From Bacteroidales bacterium (lineage in GTDB: Bacteria; Bacteroidota; Bacteroidia; Bacteroidales; Dysgonomonadaceae): 20,659 nt of DNA. The notes beneath the pieces are model-generated. The model was not told the DNA's origin. It searched no databases and saw only the letters and a program-made list of their open reading frames with translations. The translations under genes were made by a program, and so were the position numbers. Positions within the stretch are counted from its first letter, which is position 1. Each line of letters opens with the position of its first letter. Shown in pieces: positions 8,688 to 15,392 of this stretch. The stretch is from the NCBI GenBank assembly GCA_012518155.1, contig JAAYTC010000187.1:1-20659 (forward strand), given 5' to 3'.

Positions 8688-9071
8688 CTATATCAGGTTC
8701 CTTCCAATCCAGAAAATGAGAATTCCCAAAAGCACCGCGAGGGCTGACCAGCGACCGAAGAATTTTTTTTCGAGCCGTGGGTTTCGTTTACTCCCGCCAA
8801 AATATTGCAGATAAACACCTAAAAGAACATAGGGTATCGCCAGAAGCACCATCCCGTTGTGCCGGAAGGCCGACTTGAATTCCAAATGCAACAAACTATG
8901 AATCGCTCGCTGTGAACCACATCCCGGGCACTCGTAACCGGTCGCCAAAAGAAAAGGGCATCGCGGGAAAAGCGGTTGCTCGGCGGGATCCAACGTGTAA
9001 AAAACAAAGAGTGCCGCCATAACTAAGATTGTTAAGACGACACCCAGACCTATTTTAACCTCTTTACTCAC
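8688..9071 (-). CDS. DUF2752 membrane protein
   Basis: 127 residues with three predicted membrane segments (about 6-26, 74-92 and 106-124). Between the first two lies the DUF2752 hallmark: RCPFLLATGYECPGCGSQRA, with Cys38, Cys48 and Cys51. These cysteines could bind a metal or form disulfides; neither is shown. It is the last gene of the leftward operon, 29 bases after the CD225 gene. DUF2752 genes commonly accompany CD225 genes in this phylum, so the proteins probably work together in the membrane. The molecular function is unknown. Confidence 0.88.
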   Translation of the reverse strand: MSKEVKIGLGVVLTILVMAALFVFYTLDPAEQPLFPRCPFLLATGYECPGCGSQRAIHSLLHLEFKSAFRHNGMVLLAIPYVLLGVYLQYFGGSKRNPRLEKKFFGRWSALAVLLGILIFWIGRNLI

Positions 9072-9100
9072 GATAAAGATTCAATGGAGCGTACGAAGTA

Positions 9101-9529
9101 TTAAAAATTATATCCACTGGCGTTGTTCTCTATGAAATTCTCCATGTATTCCGGCAGGTTACCGGTAATCAACATCCACGACCAGAACGCGATGTATACC
9201 ACTCCTGCCGCGACAGCGAGCAGGGTCCACATTTTGGCTTTTTTAGAAAACTTTTCCGCTTCGGCATACATACCCCGGTAATAAAGGGAATCAACTCGTG
9301 CGGCGTAAACGATCCCTACAACTCCGAAAAAGATGCAGCAAAACAGGGTGGCCAAGATTGATGCCCACAACCAGTTATTGGGTTTCAGAGGGGGAATATC
9401 ATCCTCGCCGTCTCTTACGGGGGGACTTTCCACGGGCGGTTCTTGCCATGGTTCGTGGGGCGGTAGCCCTTGGTTTGAAGAACCCGGCGTGGGGGGTACG
9501 GGGGGCGGGGTTGTGTTATAATCTTCCAT
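9101..9529 (-). CDS. CD225/dispanin family membrane protein, Pro-rich N-terminus
   Basis: 142 residues. The first 50 are Pro-rich and acidic (TTPPPVPPTPG, PPVESPPVRD) and probably disordered. The CD225 domain starts at NNWLWASILATLFCCIFFGV: a membrane hairpin segment with a CysCys pair (64-65) and the conserved GIVYAARVDSLYYRGMYAEA stretch. A second hydrophobic segment lies at about 100-122. CD225 is the domain of eukaryotic IFITM proteins and of many bacterial dispanins. In IFITMs the equivalent cysteines are palmitoylated; bacterial roles are not established. It is the third gene of the operon, 18 bases from the GYF_2-CD225 gene, of which it looks like a diverged paralogue without the GYF_2 domain. 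Confidence 0.9.
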   Translation of the reverse strand: MEDYNTTPPPVPPTPGSSNQGLPPHEPWQEPPVESPPVRDGEDDIPPLKPNNWLWASILATLFCCIFFGVVGIVYAARVDSLYYRGMYAEAEKFSKKAKMWTLLAVAAGVVYIAFWSWMLITGNLPEYMENFIENNASGYNF

Positions 9530-9547
9530 CGACTTAATTTTTATCCA

Positions 9548-10117
9548 TTACATTTCTATCATGTTGCCCATTTCAGAAAAACCGGCCCATCCTATGATGC
9601 CAAATATCAAGATCATACCAATCACGAACAGGAGCACCCATCCAATGGCGATCCACATCGCGATACGGGTCCATTTTCCGGCTGATCGGGACGACTCGGC
9701 CGCGGCAACGTAGTCGCCTCGATTGTAGAATGATTCTACCTGCGCGGCGTAGACAATGCCGATGATTCCAAGTAGACTAAGAAAGCTACCACACAACATG
9801 AAAGGGAGGATAGTTACAAGGATAGATTCCACCAACCATGTTTTCGGCATGGGGCGTTGCTCCTTTTCATCGATCCCGGGAGCGTAGCTTGCTTGTCCTC
9901 CTGGTGATTGTACAGGCTGAGCCGGATAAGAGGGAGCTTCTTGATACGTTCCCGAAAACAGGTAACGCAGTTCATCCACCTCTTCCGCGCGTTTCCACTG
10001 CTCCATTCCTTGCGTCCACACTAACGTGTCGCGCTTTACGCTCTCCTGTTTAAGTTCCAGTGCTGTAAATGTCCCTTTCTGATTTCCTTCAGCGTCAATA
10101 TAAAAATAGCGGTTCAT
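9548..10117 (-). CDS. GYF_2-CD225 fusion membrane protein
   Basis: 189 residues. Residues 2-54 form a GYF_2 domain (YFYIDAEGNQKGTFTALEL, then LVWTQGMEQWKRAEEVDEL), a small fold that in GYF domains binds proline-rich peptides. A Pro/Gly/Gln linker (about 55-92) leads to a CD225 domain with a longer first membrane segment (about 94-124, Cys109), the GIVYAAQVESFYNRGDY motif, and a second segment at about 149-177. The next gene encodes a CD225 protein with a Pro-rich tail, a plausible GYF_2 ligand in cis or trans (inference). It follows the lipoprotein gene by 13 bases. Confidence 0.9.
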   Translation of the reverse strand: MNRYFYIDAEGNQKGTFTALELKQESVKRDTLVWTQGMEQWKRAEEVDELRYLFSGTYQEAPSYPAQPVQSPGGQASYAPGIDEKEQRPMPKTWLVESILVTILPFMLCGSFLSLLGIIGIVYAAQVESFYNRGDYVAAAESSRSAGKWTRIAMWIAIGWVLLFVIGMILIFGIIGWAGFSEMGNMIEM

Positions 10118-10130
10118 GTGTATTTGGTTT

Positions 10131-10532
10131 TTATTGATATTCTTCGGGATCTATTCGCAACGTGCGAATGGTCCGGTTGTTTTCATCCTTATAAACATAC
10201 TCCAGAACGACATTGTTTTCTTTAAAAACGGCCAATTGCGGGTTCGTGGAGAATTCGTTTCGAATATTTTCACGAAGGGATTGAAGGCCGATATCTACCA
10301 ACGAATCGGGATTTTTAGTATTGAGCACAGTGTATTGGTACTGAAACATATTCCCTGTAACTACGGAAGCTTTATCAAAACGGGTGTATTGATCAAGCAT
10401 CACAGGCGTAGACTCGTTGAGCTCCGCTGCCATCCGCGTTAACCTCTTATTTAAGCCCTTTTCATCGGAATTGCACTGCAAAAGCAAAACCATCAGAAAA
10501 GCACCGGAAAGCAGGTAAAATATTTTTCGCAT
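10131..10532 (-). CDS. Predicted lipoprotein of unknown function, first gene of the CD225 operon
   Basis: 133 residues. A lipoprotein signal peptide (MRKIFYLLSGAFLMVLLLQC) places the modified Cys at residue 20. The mature part is a small, soluble alpha/beta-looking domain (LNKRLTRMAAELNES, QYQYTVLNTKNPDSL, NNVVLEYVYKDENNRTI) that I do not recognise as a named family. No catalytic motif is evident. It leads the operon, downstream of a promoter block that is repeated before the histidine kinase at 19171. Its position suggests an envelope sensor or partner for the CD225 proteins (inference). Confidence 0.82.
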   Translation of the reverse strand: MRKIFYLLSGAFLMVLLLQCNSDEKGLNKRLTRMAAELNESTPVMLDQYTRFDKASVVTGNMFQYQYTVLNTKNPDSLVDIGLQSLRENIRNEFSTNPQLAVFKENNVVLEYVYKDENNRTIRTLRIDPEEYQ

Positions 10533-10550
10533 ATCTTTGTTTTGGTTTCA

Positions 10551-10604
10551 CAAATATAACATCAACTAAACGATTTTACCTCATCTTGACTGGACGAAAT
10601 TTCC
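10551..10604 (-). promoter_or_regulatory. Shared promoter block, copy A (CD225 operon)
   Basis: Read on the minus strand, this 54-base block has GGAAATTT at its start, a core GGTAAAATCG...GTTGATG (complement of 10560-10580), and TATATTTG (complement of 10551-10558), which fits the Bacteroidota -7 element. It ends 18 bases before the lipoprotein ATG. The plus-strand segment 19097-19150 before the histidine kinase matches it at 45 of 54 positions with no gaps, including the whole 21-base core. No TTG is conserved at -33, so an activator or an alternative sigma factor may be needed. Confidence 0.75.
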
Positions 10605-10743
10605 GAAAAGTAATTTATTCATTAGAGAAGAGACTAGGGCTTCTTTGAAAGTTATCAAGTTTTTTCTTTCCAACGGAGTGCAATATAAATTCACGGTGAA
10701 ACAGGAAATTTTTCAGATTGACGAACATTTGTTCTTAAACACA

Positions 10744-10751
10744 TATCTTTG
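10744..10751 (+). promoter_or_regulatory. Orphan -7 element upstream of the 33-base hairpin
   Basis: TATCTTTG followed by CA is a full match to TAnnTTTG. No annotated gene follows on this strand; the next structure is the hairpin at 10801-10833. A TTG lies 23 bases upstream, farther than usual. Confidence 0.35.
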
Positions 10752-10800
10752 CATACAGCCCAAACTATGTCATTATGAATGAAGTAAACCTCAAAAAGAA

Positions 10801-10833
10801 TTTGGCAGAATGTCGTCACGACATCCTGCCAAA
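10801..10833 (+). repeat. 33-base near-perfect inverted repeat (hairpin)
   Basis: Two 15-base arms (TTTGGCAGAATGTCG and CGACATCCTGCCAAA) pair with a single A-C mismatch around the three-base loop TCA. There is no T-run directly after it on the plus strand, so it is not a standard terminator. It lies in a spacer with no known gene. Confidence 0.7.
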
Positions 10834-10962
10834 CATGTTAACCTTAAATCTAATACTATTATGAAAAAACCACGTGACAAATATAAAAAAGAAATAAACA
10901 TTCACCAAATATTTCCCATAAAAAATCAAAAAATATTTACAAACTCGCTCGAAAGTATCAAA

Positions 10963-12297
10963 TTACCCACTCGGCAGCCGCATACCCGTTAATTTTCGGT
11001 AGAGATCAAGCGCGTACACGTCAGTCATTCCCGAAATATAATCCAATATCGATTGAACCCGTTGATACAAGGTGCGTGCATCTGTCTCGTATTGCTCCGG
11101 GATTCGATCCAACAGCAAACGAGAATAGGCATGTTCGGGATTTAGGATGGCATGAGTAAACACTTCCAAGAGGTGACCGATGATTCGGTAACCGGATAAT
11201 TCTATCTCCAATACTTCATCTGAACGGTATATTCGATCCACGGCGAAACGGGTACAGTTCTCGTAAGCCTCTCTCACACGGCGTGACACCTGATGCATCA
11301 GGGATCCATGGAAAGTACCGGACAAAATGTCTTCTTCATTTTCAAGAAACACCAGTGAACACTCTTCCACGAGAAGCCCGATGAGACTCGACCGTAAATA
11401 GGAAATCTGCTCATTCGGATCGTTTACCAGCGACATGTTTTTTATCGCTCGTTTCTGACGGTCTTCATTAAAAAAGCCCAAGAACAGTTCTTTTGATTTT
11501 TCCGTTGTCACGAGGCGTAGTTTGTGCGCGTCTTCGATATCCATCACTTGGTAACAAATATCATCCGCCGCCTCCACGAGGTAAACAAGGGGATGGCGTG
11601 CGTAATGAAGAGGCATGTTCTTCTTCTTGAATATCCCCAAAGCGTCTGCAATAGCCCTATAATCATTCTCCTCCGAAGCAAAGAAACCGAACTTATTCTT
11701 TCCGCCACTCAGTTCCGATGAATAGGGATACTTCACGATTGAAGCGAGCGTGGCGTAAGTCATCGCGAAGCCGCCCTTTCTCCTTCCACGGAACTGATGC
11801 ATTAACAACCGGATTGCATTCGCATTGCCCTCAAAGTATATAAAATCGCTCCATCGGTCCTCTTCATTTTCTACGAGTGGACGTAACGAAGCTCCTTCAC
11901 CTTCGGAAAAAAACGATGAAATGGCCTTTTCTCCAGAATGCCCAAATGGAGGATTTCCCAAATCGTGGGCCAAACAAGCTGCAGAAACAACGGATCCAAT
12001 CTCCTCGAAGTGCGCGAGCGAGGCCGGGTTTCTTTCTCGCAGTGCACGTCCTACATTTTCACCCAGCGAACGTCCCACGCTAGAGACCTCTAAGCTATGT
12101 GTCAACCTATTATGAACAAAAACACTGCCCGGCAACGGGAAAACCTGCGTTTTATTCTGTAATCTTCGAAATGGAGAAGAAAAAATCAACCGGTCGTAAT
12201 CCCTTTGATATTCGGTACGCTGGTGACGAGTAGCCGACCGATAATCTTCCATCCCAAAACGTTGAGCAGACAAAAGCCGCTCCCAACTCATCTTCAT
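10963..12297 (-). CDS. dgt: Deoxyguanosinetriphosphate triphosphohydrolase (dGTPase, HD superfamily)
   Basis: 444 residues. The HD-domain pattern is clear: HNRLTHSLEVSSVGRSL with His67, then CLAHDLGNPPFGHSGE with the His111-Asp112 pair, and a later metal-binding Asp in VEAADDICYQ (241-250). Before it, QRDYDRLIFSSPFRRLQNKTQVFP is typical of dGTPases. The enzyme splits dNTPs, classically dGTP, to deoxynucleoside and triphosphate, and so tunes dNTP pools. Two starts are possible, 12297 and 12291; most relatives begin at the equivalent of the second (MSWERLL). It is divergent from the purF-like gene, so two nucleotide-metabolism genes share one 201-base control region. Confidence 0.93.
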   Translation of the reverse strand: MKMSWERLLSAQRFGMEDYRSATRHQRTEYQRDYDRLIFSSPFRRLQNKTQVFPLPGSVFVHNRLTHSLEVSSVGRSLGENVGRALRERNPASLAHFEEIGSVVSAACLAHDLGNPPFGHSGEKAISSFFSEGEGASLRPLVENEEDRWSDFIYFEGNANAIRLLMHQFRGRRKGGFAMTYATLASIVKYPYSSELSGGKNKFGFFASEENDYRAIADALGIFKKKNMPLHYARHPLVYLVEAADDICYQVMDIEDAHKLRLVTTEKSKELFLGFFNEDRQKRAIKNMSLVNDPNEQISYLRSSLIGLLVEECSLVFLENEEDILSGTFHGSLMHQVSRRVREAYENCTRFAVDRIYRSDEVLEIELSGYRIIGHLLEVFTHAILNPEHAYSRLLLDRIPEQYETDARTLYQRVQSILDYISGMTDVYALDLYRKLTGMRLPSG

Positions 12298-12339
12298 ATT
12301 ATTCTTATCTTTTTAAACCACATAGCACAACAAAACAAA

Positions 12340-12347
12340 CAAAGATA
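12340..12347 (-). promoter_or_regulatory. Candidate -7 element for the dGTPase gene
   Basis: TATCTTTG on the minus strand is a full TAnnTTTG match, about 42 bases upstream of the start codon. No clear TTG is seen at -33. Confidence 0.45.
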
Positions 12348-12459
12348 ACACTCGCGAAGGTATTTTGACACATGCCGCGTGTAAAATTTTTCACCGCGAA
12401 AGGGCTATCTTTTCGAAATAATATAACAAGAAAATGGGTATATTATCCCCGATTAAGAG

Positions 12460-12467
12460 TAAATTTG
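12460..12467 (+). promoter_or_regulatory. Candidate -7 element for the purF-like operon
   Basis: TAAATTTG is a full TAnnTTTG match, 31 bases upstream of the ATG at 12499. The -33 position lacks an obvious TTG. It would drive the purF-like, phoH, purC, menG run. Confidence 0.45.
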
Positions 12468-12498
12468 TAGTTTAATAGTAAAAGAACGGCAAAAAAGA

Positions 12499-14427
12499 AT
12501 GACAGATCAAGTAAAGCATGAATGCGGTATCGCGGTGATCCGCCTCCTGAAACCACTCGAATATTACTACCAAAAATACGGCACGTGGCAATACGGGCTC
12601 GATAAACTCTACCTGCTCATGGAAAAACAGCACAATCGTGGGCAGGAGGGAGCCGGGTTGGGAGCGGTAAAACTGGATGCGGCCCCGGGGAATGAATTTA
12701 TATTCAGGGAGAGGGCGTTGGGTTCGGGTGCTATCCCGGAAATCTTTGCCAACGTTCATGCATCGTTTCATTCTTTTTCGGAAGAGCAACTGAGTAACCC
12801 TTCCTTCGTGAAATCGTCCGTACCCTACGCGGCAGAGCTATTTATCGGCCACTTGCGCTACAGTACAACCGGCAAAAGTGGCCTCACCTACGTTCACCCG
12901 CTGCTTCGAAGAAATAACTGGGCCTCGAGAAGCCTCGCTCTGGCCGGCAACTTTAACATGACCAATGTTGACGAGATGTTCCAACAACTATTGGAAGAGG
13001 GGCAACACCCCCGGGATTATGCCGACACGTTCGTGATGTTGGAATCATTGGGGCATTACCTCGATCGAGAGGTGCAATACCAGTACGACCGACTGGATAA
13101 GACCCACCTGAACGGGCAAGAGGTGAGCCACCTTATCGAAGAAAAATTGGATATTCCATTTTTACTGAAGCGGGCTTCCAAAAAATGGGACGGTGGCTAC
13201 GCGCTTTGTGGGTTAATTGGAAGCGGTGATGCTTTCGCCTTGCGCGACCCGTGGGGCATCCGAACTGCTTTCTATTATCACGACGACGAGGTGGCGGTTG
13301 TGGCTTCGGAACGACCGGTAATCCAAACAGCGTTCAACTTGAAGAAAGAGGATATCCGCGAACTACAACCGGGTGAGGCACTGGTAGTGAAACGAAACGG
13401 GACAGTCAGCCAGCATCAGATACTACCGAAGAAAGAAAAAATCACTCCCTGCTCGTTTGAACGAATTTATTTCTCCAGGGGGTCGGACTACGATATCTAC
13501 CGGGAACGAAAAGAGTTGGGACGCCTACTGGTGCCACGCATCATCGAGGCAATTAACAACGATTTCGATAATACCGTTTTTTCGTTTATCCCCAATACCG
13601 CCGAAGTGGCTTACTTTGGGATGTTGCAGGGACTGGAAGATCACTTCAACCATCAAAAGGCAATCACGATCCTTGAGAAAGGGAATTCACTTACAAAAAC
13701 AGAGATCGATACGATCCTCTCTAAAAGGGTACGTTCCGAAAAGGTAGCCATAAAAGACGTGAAGCTGCGCACCTTTATCGCGCAGGGGAAAACAAGAAAC
13801 GATCTCGCCGCACACGTGTACGATGTGACATATGGCTCGTTACGCAGAGGAGTCGACACCTTGGTGATTATCGACGACAGCGTGGTTCGTGGAACCACGC
13901 TTCGGCAGAGTATCTTGCGAATACTGGACCGACTGGATCCAAAACAAATTGTAATCGTCTCTTCTTCTCCCCAGATACGATATCCCGATTATTACGGCAT
14001 CGATATGTCGAGAATGAGCGAGTTTATCGCCTTCAAAGCGGCCATCAAGCTACTCAAAGAGCGAGGGATGCAGCAGGTGATCGATGAGACATACGAAAAA
14101 GCAGTGGCACAGCGGCACAAGAAAAAAGAAGAGATCGTGAACCACGTGAAAGATATTTACGCACCCTTCAGCGACGAAGATATTTCCGAAAAAATTGCCC
14201 GGATGCTTACTTCAGACAATATCAATGCTAAAGTATCGATGGTATTCCAGAGCATCGAAGACCTACATAAGGCATGCCCCGGTCACCGGGGAGACTGGTA
14301 TTTCTCTGGGAACTATCCTACCCCCGGCGGCAATCGACTCGTGAACCACGCCTTCATAAATTACATGGAGGGACAGGAGAACAGGCCCCATCAATATTCA
14401 CTCGATTTCTCAAATAACGAAGGATGA
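12499..14427 (+). CDS. purF: Long-form amidophosphoribosyltransferase (PurF-like)
   Basis: 642 residues, against about 470-510 for ordinary PurF. PurF makes phosphoribosylamine from PRPP and glutamine, the first step of purine synthesis. The class-II glutaminase domain starts with KHECGIAVI (nucleophile Cys9, so a short propeptide is expected) and has HNRGQEGAG and RYSTTG. The usual HNGN oxyanion-hole motif reads GNFN here. The phosphoribosyltransferase domain has FERIYFSRGSDYDIY and the PRPP loop LVIIDDSVVRGTT (455-467). A C-terminal CPGH...SGNYPTPGG parallels the end of Fe-S type PurF but keeps only one of its cysteines. I recall this long form as typical of Bacteroidota; some genomes also carry a shorter PurF, so its exact role is less certain than the family. 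Its stop overlaps phoH by ATGA. Confidence 0.88.
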   Translation: MTDQVKHECGIAVIRLLKPLEYYYQKYGTWQYGLDKLYLLMEKQHNRGQEGAGLGAVKLDAAPGNEFIFRERALGSGAIPEIFANVHASFHSFSEEQLSNPSFVKSSVPYAAELFIGHLRYSTTGKSGLTYVHPLLRRNNWASRSLALAGNFNMTNVDEMFQQLLEEGQHPRDYADTFVMLESLGHYLDREVQYQYDRLDKTHLNGQEVSHLIEEKLDIPFLLKRASKKWDGGYALCGLIGSGDAFALRDPWGIRTAFYYHDDEVAVVASERPVIQTAFNLKKEDIRELQPGEALVVKRNGTVSQHQILPKKEKITPCSFERIYFSRGSDYDIYRERKELGRLLVPRIIEAINNDFDNTVFSFIPNTAEVAYFGMLQGLEDHFNHQKAITILEKGNSLTKTEIDTILSKRVRSEKVAIKDVKLRTFIAQGKTRNDLAAHVYDVTYGSLRRGVDTLVIIDDSVVRGTTLRQSILRILDRLDPKQIVIVSSSPQIRYPDYYGIDMSRMSEFIAFKAAIKLLKERGMQQVIDETYEKAVAQRHKKKEEIVNHVKDIYAPFSDEDISEKIARMLTSDNINAKVSMVFQSIEDLHKACPGHRGDWYFSGNYPTPGGNRLVNHAFINYMEGQENRPHQYSLDFSNNEG

Positions 14428-15359
14428 TTGAACGTGTCATAATTTTAGAAAATGTAGATCCCGTCGTTTTTTTCGGTATCAACAACAGCAATATTCAACT
14501 GCTGAAAACGCTCTACCCGAAATTACGCATGGTAGCCCGGGGAAACGTGATCAAAGTGATCGGCGAGGAAGAGGAGTTGGCCGCCTTTGAAGAAAAAATC
14601 CATGAACTGGAAAAATTCAGCATAGAGATGAACGTGCTGAAAGAGGAGGATATCATCGATATCGTGAAGGGAAAGGTTCCCGCCGTGGTGAACGTTGACA
14701 ACCTGATCATCCATGGATTGAACGGGAAACCCATCTTGGCGCGCACGGCCAACCAAAAAAGGCTCGTGGAAGAGTTTGATATAAACGATATGGTGTTCGC
14801 GATCGGACCGGCGGGATCGGGCAAAACTTACACCGCGATTGCTTTGGCGGTGCGGGCACTGAAGCGGAAAAGCATCCGTAAGATTATCCTTAGCCGTCCG
14901 GCGGTTGAAGCGGGAGAGAAGCTGGGATTCCTACCGGGGGACATGAAGGAGAAGATCGACCCCTACCTACAACCGCTTTACGACGCGTTGGAAGATATGA
15001 TCCCTCCGATGAAGCTGAAGGAGTACCTCGAGAGCAAGATCATTCAGATCGCACCGCTTGCCTTCATGCGTGGGCGTACGCTCAACGATGCGGTCATTAT
15101 CTTAGACGAAGCACAGAATACGACCAAACCCCAAATCAAGATGTTCCTTACGCGACTGGGACTCAATGGAAAGATGATTATCACGGGCGACGTCACACAG
15201 ATCGACCTGCCTCACTCGCAACAATCGGGACTGATACACGCGATGCAGGTGCTTCGAAACATAAAAGGCATCTCCACGGTGGAATTCAATAAAAAGGATA
15301 TCGTGCGGCACAAGCTGGTGCAACGAATCGTGGAGGCATACGAGAAGAATGAAGAATGA
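14424..15359 (+). CDS. phoH: PhoH-like ATPase
   Basis: 311 residues. Walker A is GPAGSGKTYT (128-137) and Walker B is AVIILDEAQN (223-232). Between them are SRPAVEAGEKLGFLPGDMKEKIDPY and FMRGRTL, all characteristic of the PhoH/YbeZ family. An N-terminal region of about 100 residues is typical of the longer PhoH form and may bind RNA. Family members are linked to ribosome maturation and RNA processing, often with YbeY; no ybeY is in this window. The last codons (EKNEE) are encoded by a 7-base tandem repeat that continues past the stop toward purC. It is translationally coupled to the upstream purF-like gene by ATGA. Confidence 0.95.
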   Translation: MIERVIILENVDPVVFFGINNSNIQLLKTLYPKLRMVARGNVIKVIGEEEELAAFEEKIHELEKFSIEMNVLKEEDIIDIVKGKVPAVVNVDNLIIHGLNGKPILARTANQKRLVEEFDINDMVFAIGPAGSGKTYTAIALAVRALKRKSIRKIILSRPAVEAGEKLGFLPGDMKEKIDPYLQPLYDALEDMIPPMKLKEYLESKIIQIAPLAFMRGRTLNDAVIILDEAQNTTKPQIKMFLTRLGLNGKMIITGDVTQIDLPHSQQSGLIHAMQVLRNIKGISTVEFNKKDIVRHKLVQRIVEAYEKNEE

Positions 15360-15378
15360 AGAATGAAGAATGAAGAAT
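15344..15378 (+). repeat. Heptanucleotide tandem repeat between phoH and purC
   Basis: Five perfect head-to-tail copies of GAAGAAT. They span the last phoH codons, its TGA stop (15357-15359) and the phoH-purC junction. Each unit junction creates an ATG in a shifted frame. The array is of a type prone to slippage. Confidence 0.9.
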
Positions 15379-15392
15379 TAAAAATCACCAAT

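Larger units (their letters stand above)
10605..10962. other. Intergenic spacer without a convincing gene
   Basis: This AT-rich spacer lies between the CD225 operon promoter and the 3' end of the dGTPase gene. It contains a lone plus-strand -7 element, a strong 33-base hairpin, and two tiny overlapping frames: 10775-10864 with 29 codons before the stop, and 10861-10992 with 43 codons before the stop, joined by ATGA. The second runs into the dGTPase gene on the other strand. Neither frame resembles a known protein. The stretch from about 10838 to 10870 resembles leaders seen before Bacteroidota outer-membrane genes, so it may be a remnant of a decayed gene, or a small RNA. Confidence 0.4.

Noticed and set aside
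10810..10992. Plus-strand 60-codon frame before dgt
   Set aside because: It starts inside the hairpin, is Lys/Asn-rich like random AT-rich sequence and overlaps the dGTPase 3' end; no family similarity.
15344..15378. On/off phase variation of purC or phoH by the heptamer array
   Set aside because: The phoH stop and the purC start at 15393 are unaffected by copy number, so slippage cannot switch the frame of either gene.
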